Of a stretch of 64,000 nucleotides of DNA, positions 25,705 through 34,885 are shown in pieces. How positions within the stretch are numbered: position 1 is the first letter of the stretch; each line of letters starts with the position of its first letter. The DNA comes from Caulobacter sp. BP25. Its GTDB lineage: Bacteria; Pseudomonadota; Alphaproteobacteria; Caulobacterales; Caulobacteraceae. The DNA lies in NCBI RefSeq assembly GCF_002737755.1, contig NZ_PEGH01000007.1:169435-233434 (forward strand), read 5' to 3'. The position numbers and the translations under genes were made by a program. The notes beneath the pieces were generated by a model. It was given only the letters and a program-made list of their open reading frames with translations, was not told the origin of the DNA and searched no databases.

Positions 25705-26691
25705 TTAGGCCTTGAAGAAGGCCAGCAGGTCAGCGTTGATGACGTCCGGGTGGGTCGAGGCCATGCCGTGCGGAAGGCCCGGATAGGTCTTCAGCGTGCC
25801 CTTCTTGACCAGCTTGATGGCCAGCTCGGCGCTATCGGCGATCGGGACGATCTGATCGTCCTCGCCGTGCATGATCAGCACCGGGATATCGACCTTCTTC
25901 AGATCGTCGGTGAAGTCGGTCTCGGAGAAGGCCTTGATGCAGTCGTAGTGAGCCTTGGCGCCGCCGGCCATGCCCTGGCGCCACCAGTTGTCGATCAGGC
26001 CTTGGCTGACCTTCGCGCCAGGACGGTTGAAGCCGTAGAACGGCCCCTCCGGGACGTCCCGGAAGAACTGGGCGCGGTTGGCCAGCAGGGCCGCGCGGAA
26101 GCCGTCGAAGACCTCCATCGGCAGCCCGCCCGGATTGGCCGGGGTCTTCAGCATGATCGGCGGCACCGCGCCGACCAGCACGACCTTGGCCACGCGGCCG
26201 GGCTTGGCGCGGGCGGCGTAGTGGATCGCCTCGCCGCCGCCGGTCGAGTGGCCGACGTGGAAGGCGTTCTTCAGGTCCAGATGGTCGGTCAGGGCGATGA
26301 CGTCGGCGGCGTAGGTGTCCATCTCATTGCCGCTGTCGGTCTGGGTCGAGCGGCCGTGGCCCCGGCGGTCATGGGCGATGACGCGATAGCCCTTGAGCAC
26401 AAAGAACATCATCTGGGCGTCCCAGTCGTCCGACGACAGCGGCCAGCCGTGGTGGAACACGATCGGCTGGGCGGTCTTGGGACCCCAGTCCTTGTAGAAG
26501 ATCTGCACGCCGTCCCTGGTCGTGACGTAACCGCTGCTCATGTCGTGAGTTCCTTTACCTTGGGTTGAAGGCGCGGGCGTGACCAGCGCCAGGGAGGTGG
26601 AGGGCAGGGCCGCCAAGGCTGCAAAGCTCGTGGCGGTGGCTAGGACGCGGCGCCGCGTTGCGCCCGTTTCGTCTTGATCGTGATCAGTCAT
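25705..26691 (-). CDS. Secreted alpha/beta hydrolase (non-haem chloroperoxidase-like)
   Basis: A 328-residue protein with a Tat-like N-terminus ([18 protein letters not shown]). The core has [13 protein letters not shown] for the oxyanion hole, the nucleophile elbow [17 protein letters not shown] for the Asp, and a late GLPHGM for the His. This is the arrangement of cofactor-free haloperoxidase/esterase family members. It is the first gene of the long minus-strand operon ending at 20,047. Its natural substrate is unknown. Confidence 0.9.
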   Translation of the reverse strand: MTDHDQDETGATRRRVLATATSFAALAALPSTSLALVTPAPSTQGKGTHDMSSGYVTTRDGVQIFYKDWGPKTAQPIVFHHGWPLSSDDWDAQMMFFVLKGYRVIAHDRRGHGRSTQTDSGNEMDTYAADVIALTDHLDLKNAFHVGHSTGGGEAIHYAARAKPGRVAKVVLVGAVPPIMLKTPANPGGLPMEVFDGFRAALLANRAQFFRDVPEGPFYGFNRPGAKVSQGLIDNWWRQGMAGGAKAHYDCIKAFSETDFTDDLKKVDIPVLIMHGEDDQIVPIADSAELAIKLVKKGTLKTYPGLPHGMASTHPDVINADLLAFFKA

Positions 26692-27004
26692 CTTCTTGTC
26701 CCCCGGGAGGAAGGTTCAGAGCGGAATGGAGAAGATCGCGGCGATCGAGGCTCAAGCGCCAAACGGAGGCGTCGCGGGTCTTGTCGGCATGGGTCGTTCT
26801 TGCAGCAAAGCGTCACGCGCCTGGGCGGAAGTGTAAATGTCGGGCGGGCTATCCAGAGCCGACACGAATGGGCGGCTGATCTTCATCAGAACGGGCTTTG
26901 GCGACGCCTCGCCCCACCGAAAGGGTGGGCTCGGCCTAACCCGGTCGATATTGAATGCCGCAAGCGTCGGCGTTTACGCATAGCGCCTGTGGTAGAAGGC
27001 GCTC
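26692..27004. other. Divergent intergenic region
   Basis: 313 bases between the hydrolase operon and the sensor kinase gene. It should hold promoters in both directions. I found no gene and no strong palindrome. Confidence 0.5.
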
Positions 27005-27997
27005 ATGGCGAACGGGTCTGCGAGGATTGGCTGGGCGGCGCTCTTGATCGCCCTGGTGCTGGCGTCACCCGTCTTGGCGCTGGATCCTCAGCATGCGCTC
27101 AGTCAGTACAAGCATACGCGCTGGATCGTTGGAGACGGCGCGCCCGCAGGGATCCCTTCGCTCGATCCAGCCCGCGTGGTCTTGGATCTGCCGCCAGCCC
27201 TTGTCCAAAGCCGACTATTCCAGCTGCTGTGCGTGGCCTTGAGTCTGGCCCTGCTCGTCGTGGCGTTCCAGTGGCGCATGGGGCGTCTCACTGAGCGCCT
27301 CCAGGCCAGGTTGCGCGAACGGATCGCCGAGCGCGAACGGATCGCGCGCGAGCTGCACGACACGCTTTTGCAGGGCGTCCAAGGCCTCATTCTCACCTTC
27401 CAGTCGGCCGCCCGCCAAGTGCCGGCGGATCTACCAGCCCGCAACCAGCTGGAACGAGCGCTCGACCGCGCCGAGGCTGTCGTTGTCGAGGCCCGCGATC
27501 GCTTCCGCAGCCTGCGCGTCTCGGTTGGCGGAGATCTGATGACGACCTTGCGAGATGTCGCCGCCTCGATGCGCTCCGAGAACTCGGCCGAAGTCGTTAC
27601 GACGGCGATCGGACGTCCGATCGACCTTCACCCCCTCGTGGCCGACGAAGTCGAGCGCATCGTTATCGAAGCGCTTTTCAACGCCCATCGTCATGCCCGC
27701 GCGTCGCTCATCGAGATGATTGTGGCGTTTGAGAGCAAGCGGTTGCGCATCAATGTCCGGGACAATGGCGTCGGCATTGATCCGGCGGTTCTGGAGGTCG
27801 CCGCGCGCGATGGTCACTTCGGATTGGCTGGCATGCGCGAGCGGGCGCGAAAGATTCGCGCTAGCCTTACCGTACGCGCCACTCCCGAGAGGGGAGCAGA
27901 CGTGGAGCTCGTCGTGCCGAGCGCGATGGCCTATGCCCGTCGCCGGATCGGCTGGCCAGGATGGTTGGTTGGTCCTCGTCGCGGTGAGAAGAAGTGA
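27005..27997 (+). CDS. HisKA_3 sensor kinase lacking its propeller sensor domain
   Basis: This 330-residue kinase has a signal-like N-terminus, then the short segment HTRWIVGDGAPAGIPSL that in full-length family members opens a long periplasmic beta-propeller. Here it jumps directly into VVLDLPPALVQSRLFQ and the single TM helix (about 75-90). The kinase core is intact: the H-box RERIARELHDTLLQG (His about 119) and the HATPase N-box EALFNAHRHA with DNGVGI. Propeller kinases of this type are about 950-1000 residues, so some 650 residues of sensor appear missing while the frame is kept. It overlaps the response-regulator region downstream, and is probably transcribed with it. Confidence 0.85.
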   Translation: MANGSARIGWAALLIALVLASPVLALDPQHALSQYKHTRWIVGDGAPAGIPSLDPARVVLDLPPALVQSRLFQLLCVALSLALLVVAFQWRMGRLTERLQARLRERIAERERIARELHDTLLQGVQGLILTFQSAARQVPADLPARNQLERALDRAEAVVVEARDRFRSLRVSVGGDLMTTLRDVAASMRSENSAEVVTTAIGRPIDLHPLVADEVERIVIEALFNAHRHARASLIEMIVAFESKRLRINVRDNGVGIDPAVLEVAARDGHFGLAGMRERARKIRASLTVRATPERGADVELVVPSAMAYARRRIGWPGWLVGPRRGEKK

Positions 27998-28005
27998 GGC
28001 GCGCA

Positions 28006-28629
28006 ATGAGGGACGTCGTATCGGTCCTGATCGTCGATGATCACCCGCTACTGCGGGAAGGTGTTGCCGCCGTGCTCGAAGCCGAGCCAGACATTCGGGT
28101 GGTGGGCGAGGCCGTGGATGGTCGAGACGCGATCGCGCAGTTCGAGCGCTTGCGTCCAGACGTGGTGCTGATGGATCTCCAGATGCCCGATGTCGACGGC
28201 GTGGAGGCGATCGGGGCCATCCGAGCTCGGGCCCCCGATGCACGGATCATCGTCCTGACGACTTACGCCGGAGATGTGAGGGCCTTGAGCGCGCTTCGCG
28301 CCGGCGCCTCGGGTTATCTGCTCAAGAGCAGTCTTCGGCGAGAGCTGATCGACACCATCCGCACCGTGCTAGATGGACAGCGCTACCTGCATCCCGACGT
28401 CGCCCACGACATCGCCGTCAATGCGATCGCCGAGCCGCTTAGCGAGCGCGAGATCGACGTCCTCAAACGCGTAGCGCAGGGCGCGGCCAATAAGGAGATA
28501 GCTCGCGCGCTCTCGCTTTCCGAGGACACGGTGAAGGGCCACATGCGGAGCATTTTCAGCAAGCTCGACGTCACCGACCGCACACAGGCGGTCACCATCG
28601 CCCATCGGCGAGGGATCATCGCGCTTTAG
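28006..28629 (+). CDS. NarL/FixJ-family response regulator
   Basis: I use ATG 28006, with GAGG just upstream; GTG 27994, overlapping the kinase stop, is an alternative. The receiver domain has DDHP near the start, the phospho-acceptor Asp in VLMDLQMPD, and the conserved Lys in YLLKSS. The C-terminal LuxR-type HTH is LSEREIDVLKRVAQGAANKE. It is the partner of the adjacent kinase; targets are unknown. Confidence 0.93.
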   Translation: MRDVVSVLIVDDHPLLREGVAAVLEAEPDIRVVGEAVDGRDAIAQFERLRPDVVLMDLQMPDVDGVEAIGAIRARAPDARIIVLTTYAGDVRALSALRAGASGYLLKSSLRRELIDTIRTVLDGQRYLHPDVAHDIAVNAIAEPLSEREIDVLKRVAQGAANKEIARALSLSEDTVKGHMRSIFSKLDVTDRTQAVTIAHRRGIIAL

Positions 28630-28661
28630 GTCGCGCCATAGGGCGTTAAAACGCGCGGGCT

Positions 28662-29564
28662 CTAGGCGAGTTGATCAGTCTCGGCGAAATAGCCGCGCGC
28701 TTGTTCCAGAAGCGCATTGGCCAAGCGCCCCGGCGGCGCCAGCGCCGAGGTCATAAACGCATAGTCATGCAGGATCTGCGGGCGAAAGACGCGGATCGTC
28801 ATGCCGGGCTTGCGGTAGTTCGTGGCGAGCAGTGCATTGACGATCGCCACCCCCAGTCCGGCGGCGGCGAAGGCGCAAGCCGACCCGACGGTGTGGGTCT
28901 CCAGCTTGACCTCTGGACGCGCGCCGCAAGCCCGGAACGCATCGTCGATCTGGCGCCGGGTGCGGGTGCCATAGCCGAGCAGGACCAAAGGCTCGCCGCG
29001 CAGGAGCTGAGGTGTAAGTTCGGGGTGCGCCGCGAGCGGATGAGCCTCGGGCAGGACGCACACGGTTTCGCTAGAAGATAGAAGGACCGTGGAAATGTCG
29101 GCGCGGTCCATGGGCAACTTCACGAAACCGCAATCGGCGGTGCGGTTGGCCACCATCGCCCGTGCGGTCTCGGTGCTGCGCGAGTCGATCGAGACGCGCA
29201 CGTTAGGAAAGCGCTCCATGAAGCGACTGAGGATGCGCGGCAAGACGCCTTCGGACAGGCTGGGCGGGGCGACAATCTTCAGGGCGCCGGTGTTGAACGA
29301 CGCTAGATCCCTCACCAGGGTGTCCACGCGCTCCAGGCCGCCGAACGCCAGGTCGATCTCTTCGTAAATGATGAGGGCTTCTGGGGTGGGCGCTAATCGT
29401 CCTTTTTCGCGATAGAACAGATCAAAGCCCGCATCCTGCTCCAATTGGGCGATCAAACGGCTGACCGCCGGCTGGCTCAAGCCCATGCGCGCCGCCGCCG
29501 CTGTCGCTGAGCCGCTCAGCATGGTTTCCCGGAAGGCTTCCAGACTACGCAGGTTGAGCTTCAT
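28662..29564 (-). CDS. LysR-family transcriptional regulator
   Basis: A 300-residue LysR protein with the N-terminal HTH (ATAAAARMGLSQPAVSRLI) and a LysR substrate-binding domain. It lies downstream of the CocE/NonD hydrolase on the same strand, 19 bp after it, so it probably belongs to the TonB receptor - small ORF - hydrolase operon. A T-N11-A palindrome upstream of that operon (34709-34725) is a candidate site. Confidence 0.92.
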   Translation of the reverse strand: MKLNLRSLEAFRETMLSGSATAAAARMGLSQPAVSRLIAQLEQDAGFDLFYREKGRLAPTPEALIIYEEIDLAFGGLERVDTLVRDLASFNTGALKIVAPPSLSEGVLPRILSRFMERFPNVRVSIDSRSTETARAMVANRTADCGFVKLPMDRADISTVLLSSSETVCVLPEAHPLAAHPELTPQLLRGEPLVLLGYGTRTRRQIDDAFRACGARPEVKLETHTVGSACAFAAAGLGVAIVNALLATNYRKPGMTIRVFRPQILHDYAFMTSALAPPGRLANALLEQARGYFAETDQLA

Positions 29565-29583
29565 TCACCCGTCCGTTGAACCG

Positions 29584-31470
29584 CTAAGGCGCCAGGATCG
29601 GCAAAAGCACGCGCGATGGGTGCGTCGCATCCATATAGACTCGATTTGTTGCGACGCGGGGAGAAAGCCCATACCCCTCGGGCTCGCCAGAGTTCGGATT
29701 GACGTCGAAGTGGGGGAAGTTGCTCGACGATATGTCGAGCCTGATCCGGTGCCCCTTTACGAAGCGGTTGGCCGTCGGGAACGCGTCGATCGTGAGCGCG
29801 TAGACATGTCCAGGCTCCAGCCGGGTCTCTTGATCGAAACCGTTACGATAACGCGCTCGCAGAACCCCGTGACAGAGGTTCATCGCATAGCCCTCGGGAT
29901 AGTCCTCCGAGGGAGGGTGGGCGTCGATCAGCTTGACCATGAAATCGGTATCGACGCAGTCGGACGAAATGTGAAGCTTTACCGTTATCGGTCCCACCAC
30001 CACGACGTCCTGCTCCAGTGGTGGCGTCTGGAACACGAGCATATCTTGCCTGTCGGCGAGGGCTCTATAGGGGGCCTCGCAGCCGAATATGCCGAGCGCT
30101 TCGCGTTGATCGAACGCCCCAGCCTCCATGACCGGCGCGCCCGACGCGATGGCGCCCCCGATGGTTGGTACGGGACGCCGTGGATCGTGCGTGTACTCCT
30201 GGAAGGCCGACTCCGCTTGCGGAGGGCCAGGCGTCAACCCGCCGTCGACCTGCAGGAACCAGTCCGTCATCACGACGCCAGCCGGCGGCCACGCCGCAGC
30301 GTCCATCCAGGCGCCGCCATGATCCAGCCGCCCTTCCGGGGTCTTTCGCCCAGATCCGCCGCCCATGACAAACAGCTTCACCGGCGGGAGAGGATCACCC
30401 CCCTTGGGGCTCTTGAGCCAGGCATCGAACCAAGCCAGCCGCAAGGACACGTAATCCTCGGCCAAGGCTCCGTCCAAGGGCGCCGCGAGGCCGAAATCGA
30501 CATCACCCGCGTAGGTGACTGATCGTTGTCCATGAGTCCACGGACCCAGGATTAGCTTCACCGGCGAGTGCTTGCGCGTCGACAGACCCAGGAAGTTCTC
30601 GATCGCCGTCACCGAATAGGGATCGAACCAGCTGCTCATGTGCACGACGGGCACGTCGGAATACGCCTCATACGCGCCGCGCGCATAGATGCCGTTCTGC
30701 TTCCAGTAGGGGCCAAATAGGCCGTTGCGCCACTGATCCAGGAGATAGGCCTCGTACTCCGGCGCGGCGGCGAGCGGCGAGTGGCCCTCCGACCAGGGCA
30801 TGGCCTTGAACCAGGCCTTGAGATCCTGAGCCTCCAAGGCGGCTCGGCGCGCTGGATCGGCACGGGTCGCCGGGCTCAGTAGGGCGTGCTTATAGGCCCA
30901 GGTTGCCTGCTTGAGCTCGAACGCGCCACCCTGGCGGATACCGGAGTGATACGCGCTGGAAAAGCCGCCGGAATCGAGGAACATCGCCGCCAGGCCCGGC
31001 GGATCAAGGCAGGCGAGGGCGCTCTGCACGTGCGCGCCGTAGGACAGTCCCAGCGTGCCGACCTTGCCATCGCACCAGGGGCGATGAATCAGCCAGTCGA
31101 TCGTGTCCGCCCCGTCTCTTCCCTCGTTCAGATACTTCTCGAACACCCCCTCAGAAGCGTAGCGGCCTCTGCAATCCTGAAGCGCCACCACATAGCCGCC
31201 GCGCACGAAGTCGACGGCGATTTCCGGCTTTGATCTAGGCGTGGGGTTCCTACGTGTTCGGTCGCCATGATTGACGCCGGTCTTGTCGTAAGGAGTCCGT
31301 TCCAGCAGCACCGGGCGCGCGAAATCGCTTGGCTTGCCGTTGACCGCTGGACGGTAGATGTCGGTCGCGAGGCGAACGCCGTCCCGCATCATGACCATCA
31401 CGTCTCGTGTGACGTGAACATCCGAAGGCGGAACGAATGTTTCGTTCCGCCGGTTGCCGCTCTCGCTCAT
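29584..31470 (-). CDS. CocE/NonD-family hydrolase (X-Pro dipeptidyl-peptidase/esterase type)
   Basis: A 628-residue protein with the family start MMRDGVRLATDIYRP, the QDCRGRYASEG segment, nucleophile Ser in GLSYGAHVQ, the Asp region (FDPYSVTAIENF), and the catalytic His in GPWTHGQRS. The C-terminal jelly-roll follows (VKLHISSDCVDTDFMVKL). No signal peptide is evident. Family members are serine exopeptidases or esterases. It sits between a small overlapping ORF and the LysR gene and could degrade what the TonB receptor brings in. Confidence 0.9.
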   Translation of the reverse strand: MSESGNRRNETFVPPSDVHVTRDVMVMMRDGVRLATDIYRPAVNGKPSDFARPVLLERTPYDKTGVNHGDRTRRNPTPRSKPEIAVDFVRGGYVVALQDCRGRYASEGVFEKYLNEGRDGADTIDWLIHRPWCDGKVGTLGLSYGAHVQSALACLDPPGLAAMFLDSGGFSSAYHSGIRQGGAFELKQATWAYKHALLSPATRADPARRAALEAQDLKAWFKAMPWSEGHSPLAAAPEYEAYLLDQWRNGLFGPYWKQNGIYARGAYEAYSDVPVVHMSSWFDPYSVTAIENFLGLSTRKHSPVKLILGPWTHGQRSVTYAGDVDFGLAAPLDGALAEDYVSLRLAWFDAWLKSPKGGDPLPPVKLFVMGGGSGRKTPEGRLDHGGAWMDAAAWPPAGVVMTDWFLQVDGGLTPGPPQAESAFQEYTHDPRRPVPTIGGAIASGAPVMEAGAFDQREALGIFGCEAPYRALADRQDMLVFQTPPLEQDVVVVGPITVKLHISSDCVDTDFMVKLIDAHPPSEDYPEGYAMNLCHGVLRARYRNGFDQETRLEPGHVYALTIDAFPTANRFVKGHRIRLDISSSNFPHFDVNPNSGEPEGYGLSPRVATNRVYMDATHPSRVLLPILAP

Positions 31471-31631
31471 AGGCGCGCGTCCGCTAGAGGGGGACCGACG
31501 AAGGCGAGGGTGGGCAAATCCAAGAGTGTCGGGACGTTCAGAGCTCCCCCACGTTTGAACCTGCCGGTAGAGGTCAGGGAGCGCAGGCGCATGCCGCGTA
31601 GCGGTGCTTGAAGATTTATGGAGTGGCTCAT
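31467..31631 (-). CDS. 54-codon small ORF coupled to CocE hydrolase
   Basis: An ATG at 31631 is preceded by AGGACGCGCC, and the frame ends in a TGA that overlaps the hydrolase start (ATGA). The Cys-free product is basic in the middle (TSTGRFKRGG) and hydrophobic later (ALNVPTLLDLPTLAFVGPP). It lies between the TonB receptor and the hydrolase on the same strand. No family is recognised; it could be a small peptide, a leader that couples translation, or chance. Confidence 0.4.
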   Translation of the reverse strand: MSHSINLQAPLRGMRLRSLTSTGRFKRGGALNVPTLLDLPTLAFVGPPLADARL

Positions 31632-31657
31632 GGCGCGTCCTGCCAGCGAGAAAGGTC

Positions 31658-31691
31658 GAGGCGGCCGAGGGATGGGAGCCCCGGCCGCCTC
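31658..31691 (-). terminator. Strong hairpin after the TonB receptor
   Basis: GAGGCGGCCG (31658-31667) pairs perfectly with CGGCCGCCTC (31682-31691) over a 14-nt loop, 11 bp after the receptor stop. The following minus-strand bases are pyrimidine-rich (GACCTTTCTC) but not a true T run, so it may attenuate rather than fully terminate. Confidence 0.5.
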
Positions 31692-31701
31692 TCGTCAGGG
31701 T

Positions 31702-34593
31702 CTAAAACTTGGCTGAGACCCGGACGTACCCGAAGCGTCCGCGCGCATCGTAAGTGTAGATGTCGTAGTTGATCGGCGCGTTCGCGTAGGAAGCCGGCGG
31801 AGCCTTGTCGAAGATGTTGCTCACGCCGATGCTGATTGAGGCGTCACGCTTGTCGAACTGATATCCGCCCTCAAGATCGTTGTAGAAGATCGCCTTGGTC
31901 TTGGCGTCCTTGACCGCGTTGGCGACATCGGTCGTCGAGCCGATGTAGCGACCGCGCCACAGCGCGTTCCATGCGCCGCCGGTCCAGCTGAACGACGCTT
32001 GGCCCTTCCAGTGCGGATAGGTCGACCGCGGCTGGTCACCCTTGCCGGCACGTTCGTCGACAATGGCCGCGCCGCCGGCCGGGTTCGGGCTCGTGGTCTT
32101 GAAGCTCTCCAGATACGAGGTGTCGAGCACGGCGGCAAAACGGCCCAGATCGGTGCTGAACTCATAACGCAGGGTGCTGTCGACGCCCGAGGTTTTAACC
32201 TCGGCCAGGTTCTGGACGCCTTGCAGCAGATTGGTGATGGCGCCGGTCGAAGGGTCGCGAGTGACCAGGTTGCAGAATACACCGCCGCGCTGAGCGCAGA
32301 GGCTTAGGATCTGGGTGGCCGACTGGCTGGCGATCGCGTCGTGGACCGTGATTTGGTACCAGTCGACGGTCAGGCTGAGCCCCGGGGCGAAGCGCGGCTT
32401 GATGGCGACGCCGGCGCTGTAGGTGTCGGCCGTCTCGGCTTTCAGCTTGGTGTTGCCCGAGATCGTGCCCGCGATCAGGCCGTTCAGATTGAAGTTGGCC
32501 TGGTTGTAGCCTGTCGGCACACCGGCGCAGCCCGGCAGGTTCGGATTGGCGGAGGCGCCGCCGTTGCAGGGATCGGTTCCCTGGAAGCTGGTCTGACGCC
32601 CGCCCTGATAGAGTTCCAGGATCGACGGCGCGCGGAAGCCTTGCGCGTAGGTGCCGCGAACCAGGATGTCCTGAATCGGGCGCCAGCCCACACCGGCCTT
32701 CAGGGTGCTGTCGCCGCCCACGGTGTCGTAGTCCGAGTAGCGAGCCGCCAGACTGATATCGAGCGCCTTGGCCAGCGGAACGTCCTTCAGGAGCGGAATG
32801 GCCGCTTCGACATAGACTTCGTTGAGGCTGTATTGGCCCTTGGTCGCGCTGCGTGTCTGAGCCGTGGTGGTGGTGTTGCTGGCGTAGGCCGTGCCCGCTG
32901 CGGGCGTCGGGATGTTGGTGGGCAGAGCGTTGACATAGGGATCTGGGCTATCCGAAGCTTTGTTCTTCCGATGCTCGAGGCCAGCGGCGATCGCCAGCGG
33001 ACCAGCTGGCAGCTGGAACACTTCACCGGTGATGTTGGCCGTCAGATCATAGATCTCGGTCTCGTTGGACTCGCGCGCCGTGTAGCGGATGTAGGCGGCC
33101 TGCTCGGCGGTCATGCCGGAGAACAGGTTGATCGGCACGCAACCGGCCGTGGTAGCGCAGGCTGCGCCCAGTCCCAGGGCCAGCTTGTCGTAGTTGACGC
33201 CGTTGCGCGCCTCGCTGTCGATCTTGTTCTTTGAATAGAGAGCGTAGACGTCCCACTTCCAGTCGCGACCCAGAAGGTTCAGCTCGCCGTCGAAGCCGCC
33301 GGCGACACGGTAGGTCTTTACGTCCTGCACGTTGTCGCGGTTGCCGACGTCGGTCATCACCTTGCGGATGCGCCAGGCGGAGTTGGCCGCGAAGGTGAGC
33401 GCGTTGGCGGTCGGGACGCCGTTGGCAGTACCGAACGGGTTGTAGGCTTGGCTCGCGGGGATCGCGAAGCCGCGGATCGTGCCGGCCGAGCCGCCGATAT
33501 CGAGCAGGACCGGCGAGAACAGCTGATCGGACTTGCGCTGGTTGAACAGCACCTCGCCCTTGAAGCGGACGTTGTCGCTGATGTCCGAGGTCCAGCGCGC
33601 GTAGACGCCGTAGCGCTCGCTGGGGCCGGTCGAATAGATGCCCTGAGCCTGGGTGTTGTAGTAGTCGCCGGGCAGGGCTGCGGTATGGAAGGCGTTGTCG
33701 GCGAGACCGCCTGCGCCGATCGTCGCGCCCGCGTTGAAGGCTACCGGCGCGCTGGACGATGCAAAGCCCGAGGCCGTGCCGAAATAGGTATTGTTCGACA
33801 AGCCCGGCAGGATGAAGAGGCCGTTCGGGCTGGTGCCCGGAGATGTTGCCGGGACCAGGGTGACGCGGGTCAGATCGCGCGACGAGGTCAGAATCGGCTT
33901 GTCCTTGACGTAGCTGAGCGACACCAGAAGCGCGCTCTTGTCGAAACGCTTGCCGAAATTGGCGACGCCCGAATAGGTCTGGCCGTCGCCGTGCGTCGTG
34001 CCGCCGTACTTGGCCTGAACCTTCAGTCCGTTAAAATCGCGTGCGGTCTTGATGTTGACCACGCCGGCGATCGCGTCCGCGCCATAGATCGCCGAGGCGC
34101 CGTCCTTCAGCACCTCCACGCCTTCGATCATGCCCAGCGGCATGGTGTTGAGGTCTACGAAGTCGCGGAAGCCGCGTTGACCGACCCCGTCGACCCAACG
34201 GTGGCCATCGACCAGGACCAGCACGCGGTTGCCGCTCCCCTCGGCGCCGCCGAGGTAACGGAGGTTGATCGAGCTGGCGCCGTATGAGGTGCCTTGCGTG
34301 CCGTTGGTGCTGAGGCTGACCCCCGCCGACGGCAGCTTCTGCAGCAGTTCGCCGACCGAACCGGCGCCGGACTGCCTGATGTCCTGCTCGGTCAGGGTCG
34401 TGACGACGCCGACGGAGTCTGCATCCTTGCGCTGAATGCGCGAACCGACGACGATGATTTCCTCGACCACGTCGGTGGTCGGCGTCGCGGCCGGCGCAGC
34501 GACTTGAGCCATGGCTGGCGCGGTGATCATCCCCGCCATCAAGGCGGCGTAAGCGGCTCCGGCGCGCAGGGCGCGCGGGTTCAACACGTTCAT
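31702..34593 (-). CDS. TonB-dependent receptor
   Basis: A 963-residue outer-membrane receptor. A signal peptide ends near PAMAQ, followed by a TonB-box-like EEIIVVGSR, a plug domain (GELLQKLPSAGVSLS, NLRYLGGAEGSGNRVLVLVD, GASAIYGADAIAGVVNI) and a 22-strand barrel with a C-terminal Phe (GYVRVSAKF). It is of the Caulobacter/Sphingomonas type with long extracellular loops. It is likely operonic with the small ORF, hydrolase and LysR genes downstream. The ligand is unknown; a peptide or ester substrate is suggested only by the hydrolase. Confidence 0.93.
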   Translation of the reverse strand: MNVLNPRALRAGAAYAALMAGMITAPAMAQVAAPAATPTTDVVEEIIVVGSRIQRKDADSVGVVTTLTEQDIRQSGAGSVGELLQKLPSAGVSLSTNGTQGTSYGASSINLRYLGGAEGSGNRVLVLVDGHRWVDGVGQRGFRDFVDLNTMPLGMIEGVEVLKDGASAIYGADAIAGVVNIKTARDFNGLKVQAKYGGTTHGDGQTYSGVANFGKRFDKSALLVSLSYVKDKPILTSSRDLTRVTLVPATSPGTSPNGLFILPGLSNNTYFGTASGFASSSAPVAFNAGATIGAGGLADNAFHTAALPGDYYNTQAQGIYSTGPSERYGVYARWTSDISDNVRFKGEVLFNQRKSDQLFSPVLLDIGGSAGTIRGFAIPASQAYNPFGTANGVPTANALTFAANSAWRIRKVMTDVGNRDNVQDVKTYRVAGGFDGELNLLGRDWKWDVYALYSKNKIDSEARNGVNYDKLALGLGAACATTAGCVPINLFSGMTAEQAAYIRYTARESNETEIYDLTANITGEVFQLPAGPLAIAAGLEHRKNKASDSPDPYVNALPTNIPTPAAGTAYASNTTTTAQTRSATKGQYSLNEVYVEAAIPLLKDVPLAKALDISLAARYSDYDTVGGDSTLKAGVGWRPIQDILVRGTYAQGFRAPSILELYQGGRQTSFQGTDPCNGGASANPNLPGCAGVPTGYNQANFNLNGLIAGTISGNTKLKAETADTYSAGVAIKPRFAPGLSLTVDWYQITVHDAIASQSATQILSLCAQRGGVFCNLVTRDPSTGAITNLLQGVQNLAEVKTSGVDSTLRYEFSTDLGRFAAVLDTSYLESFKTTSPNPAGGAAIVDERAGKGDQPRSTYPHWKGQASFSWTGGAWNALWRGRYIGSTTDVANAVKDAKTKAIFYNDLEGGYQFDKRDASISIGVSNIFDKAPPASYANAPINYDIYTYDARGRFGYVRVSAKF

Positions 34594-34708
34594 TCTACCC
34601 CCTCGTTGTCGTCCATCTACCGCGCCGACCGCGCGGTTCCCCTCGACACGACAAAGCCTAGGTGGCGGTCATTTCAACGCGCAATGACATTGGGTCGACT
34701 GATCGACT

Positions 34709-34725
34709 TATGCGCGTAGCGCATA
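34709..34725. promoter_or_regulatory. Candidate LysR-type operator (T-N11-A palindrome)
   Basis: TATGCGC-GTA-GCGCATA is a perfect 7-bp inverted repeat containing a symmetrical T-N11-A core, the LysR consensus. It lies 116 bp upstream of the TonB receptor start. A second, weaker dyad (GTCGA-N4-TCGAC) lies at 34694-34707. The downstream LysR gene is the probable binder; this is inference. Confidence 0.5.
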
Positions 34726-34885
34726 GGGTGTGTAACCTTTATGCATGTTAATTATGGGGCTCACCCATGCCTCCGGCGCCGCCCGGCGGTCATCCGTGTC
34801 CAGCATCGCGACATGTCCTGCCGTCATGGGCTGGCTGCCTCGAAGACTCCCGACCTATGATCAGGAGTTAAGTCGAGGAGAGCGC

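Noticed and set aside
31467..31631. Lasso-peptide precursor interpretation of the small ORF
   Set aside because: No lasso cyclase or protease genes are near, and the neighbouring hydrolase is CocE-type, not the S9 isopeptidase found with lasso clusters.
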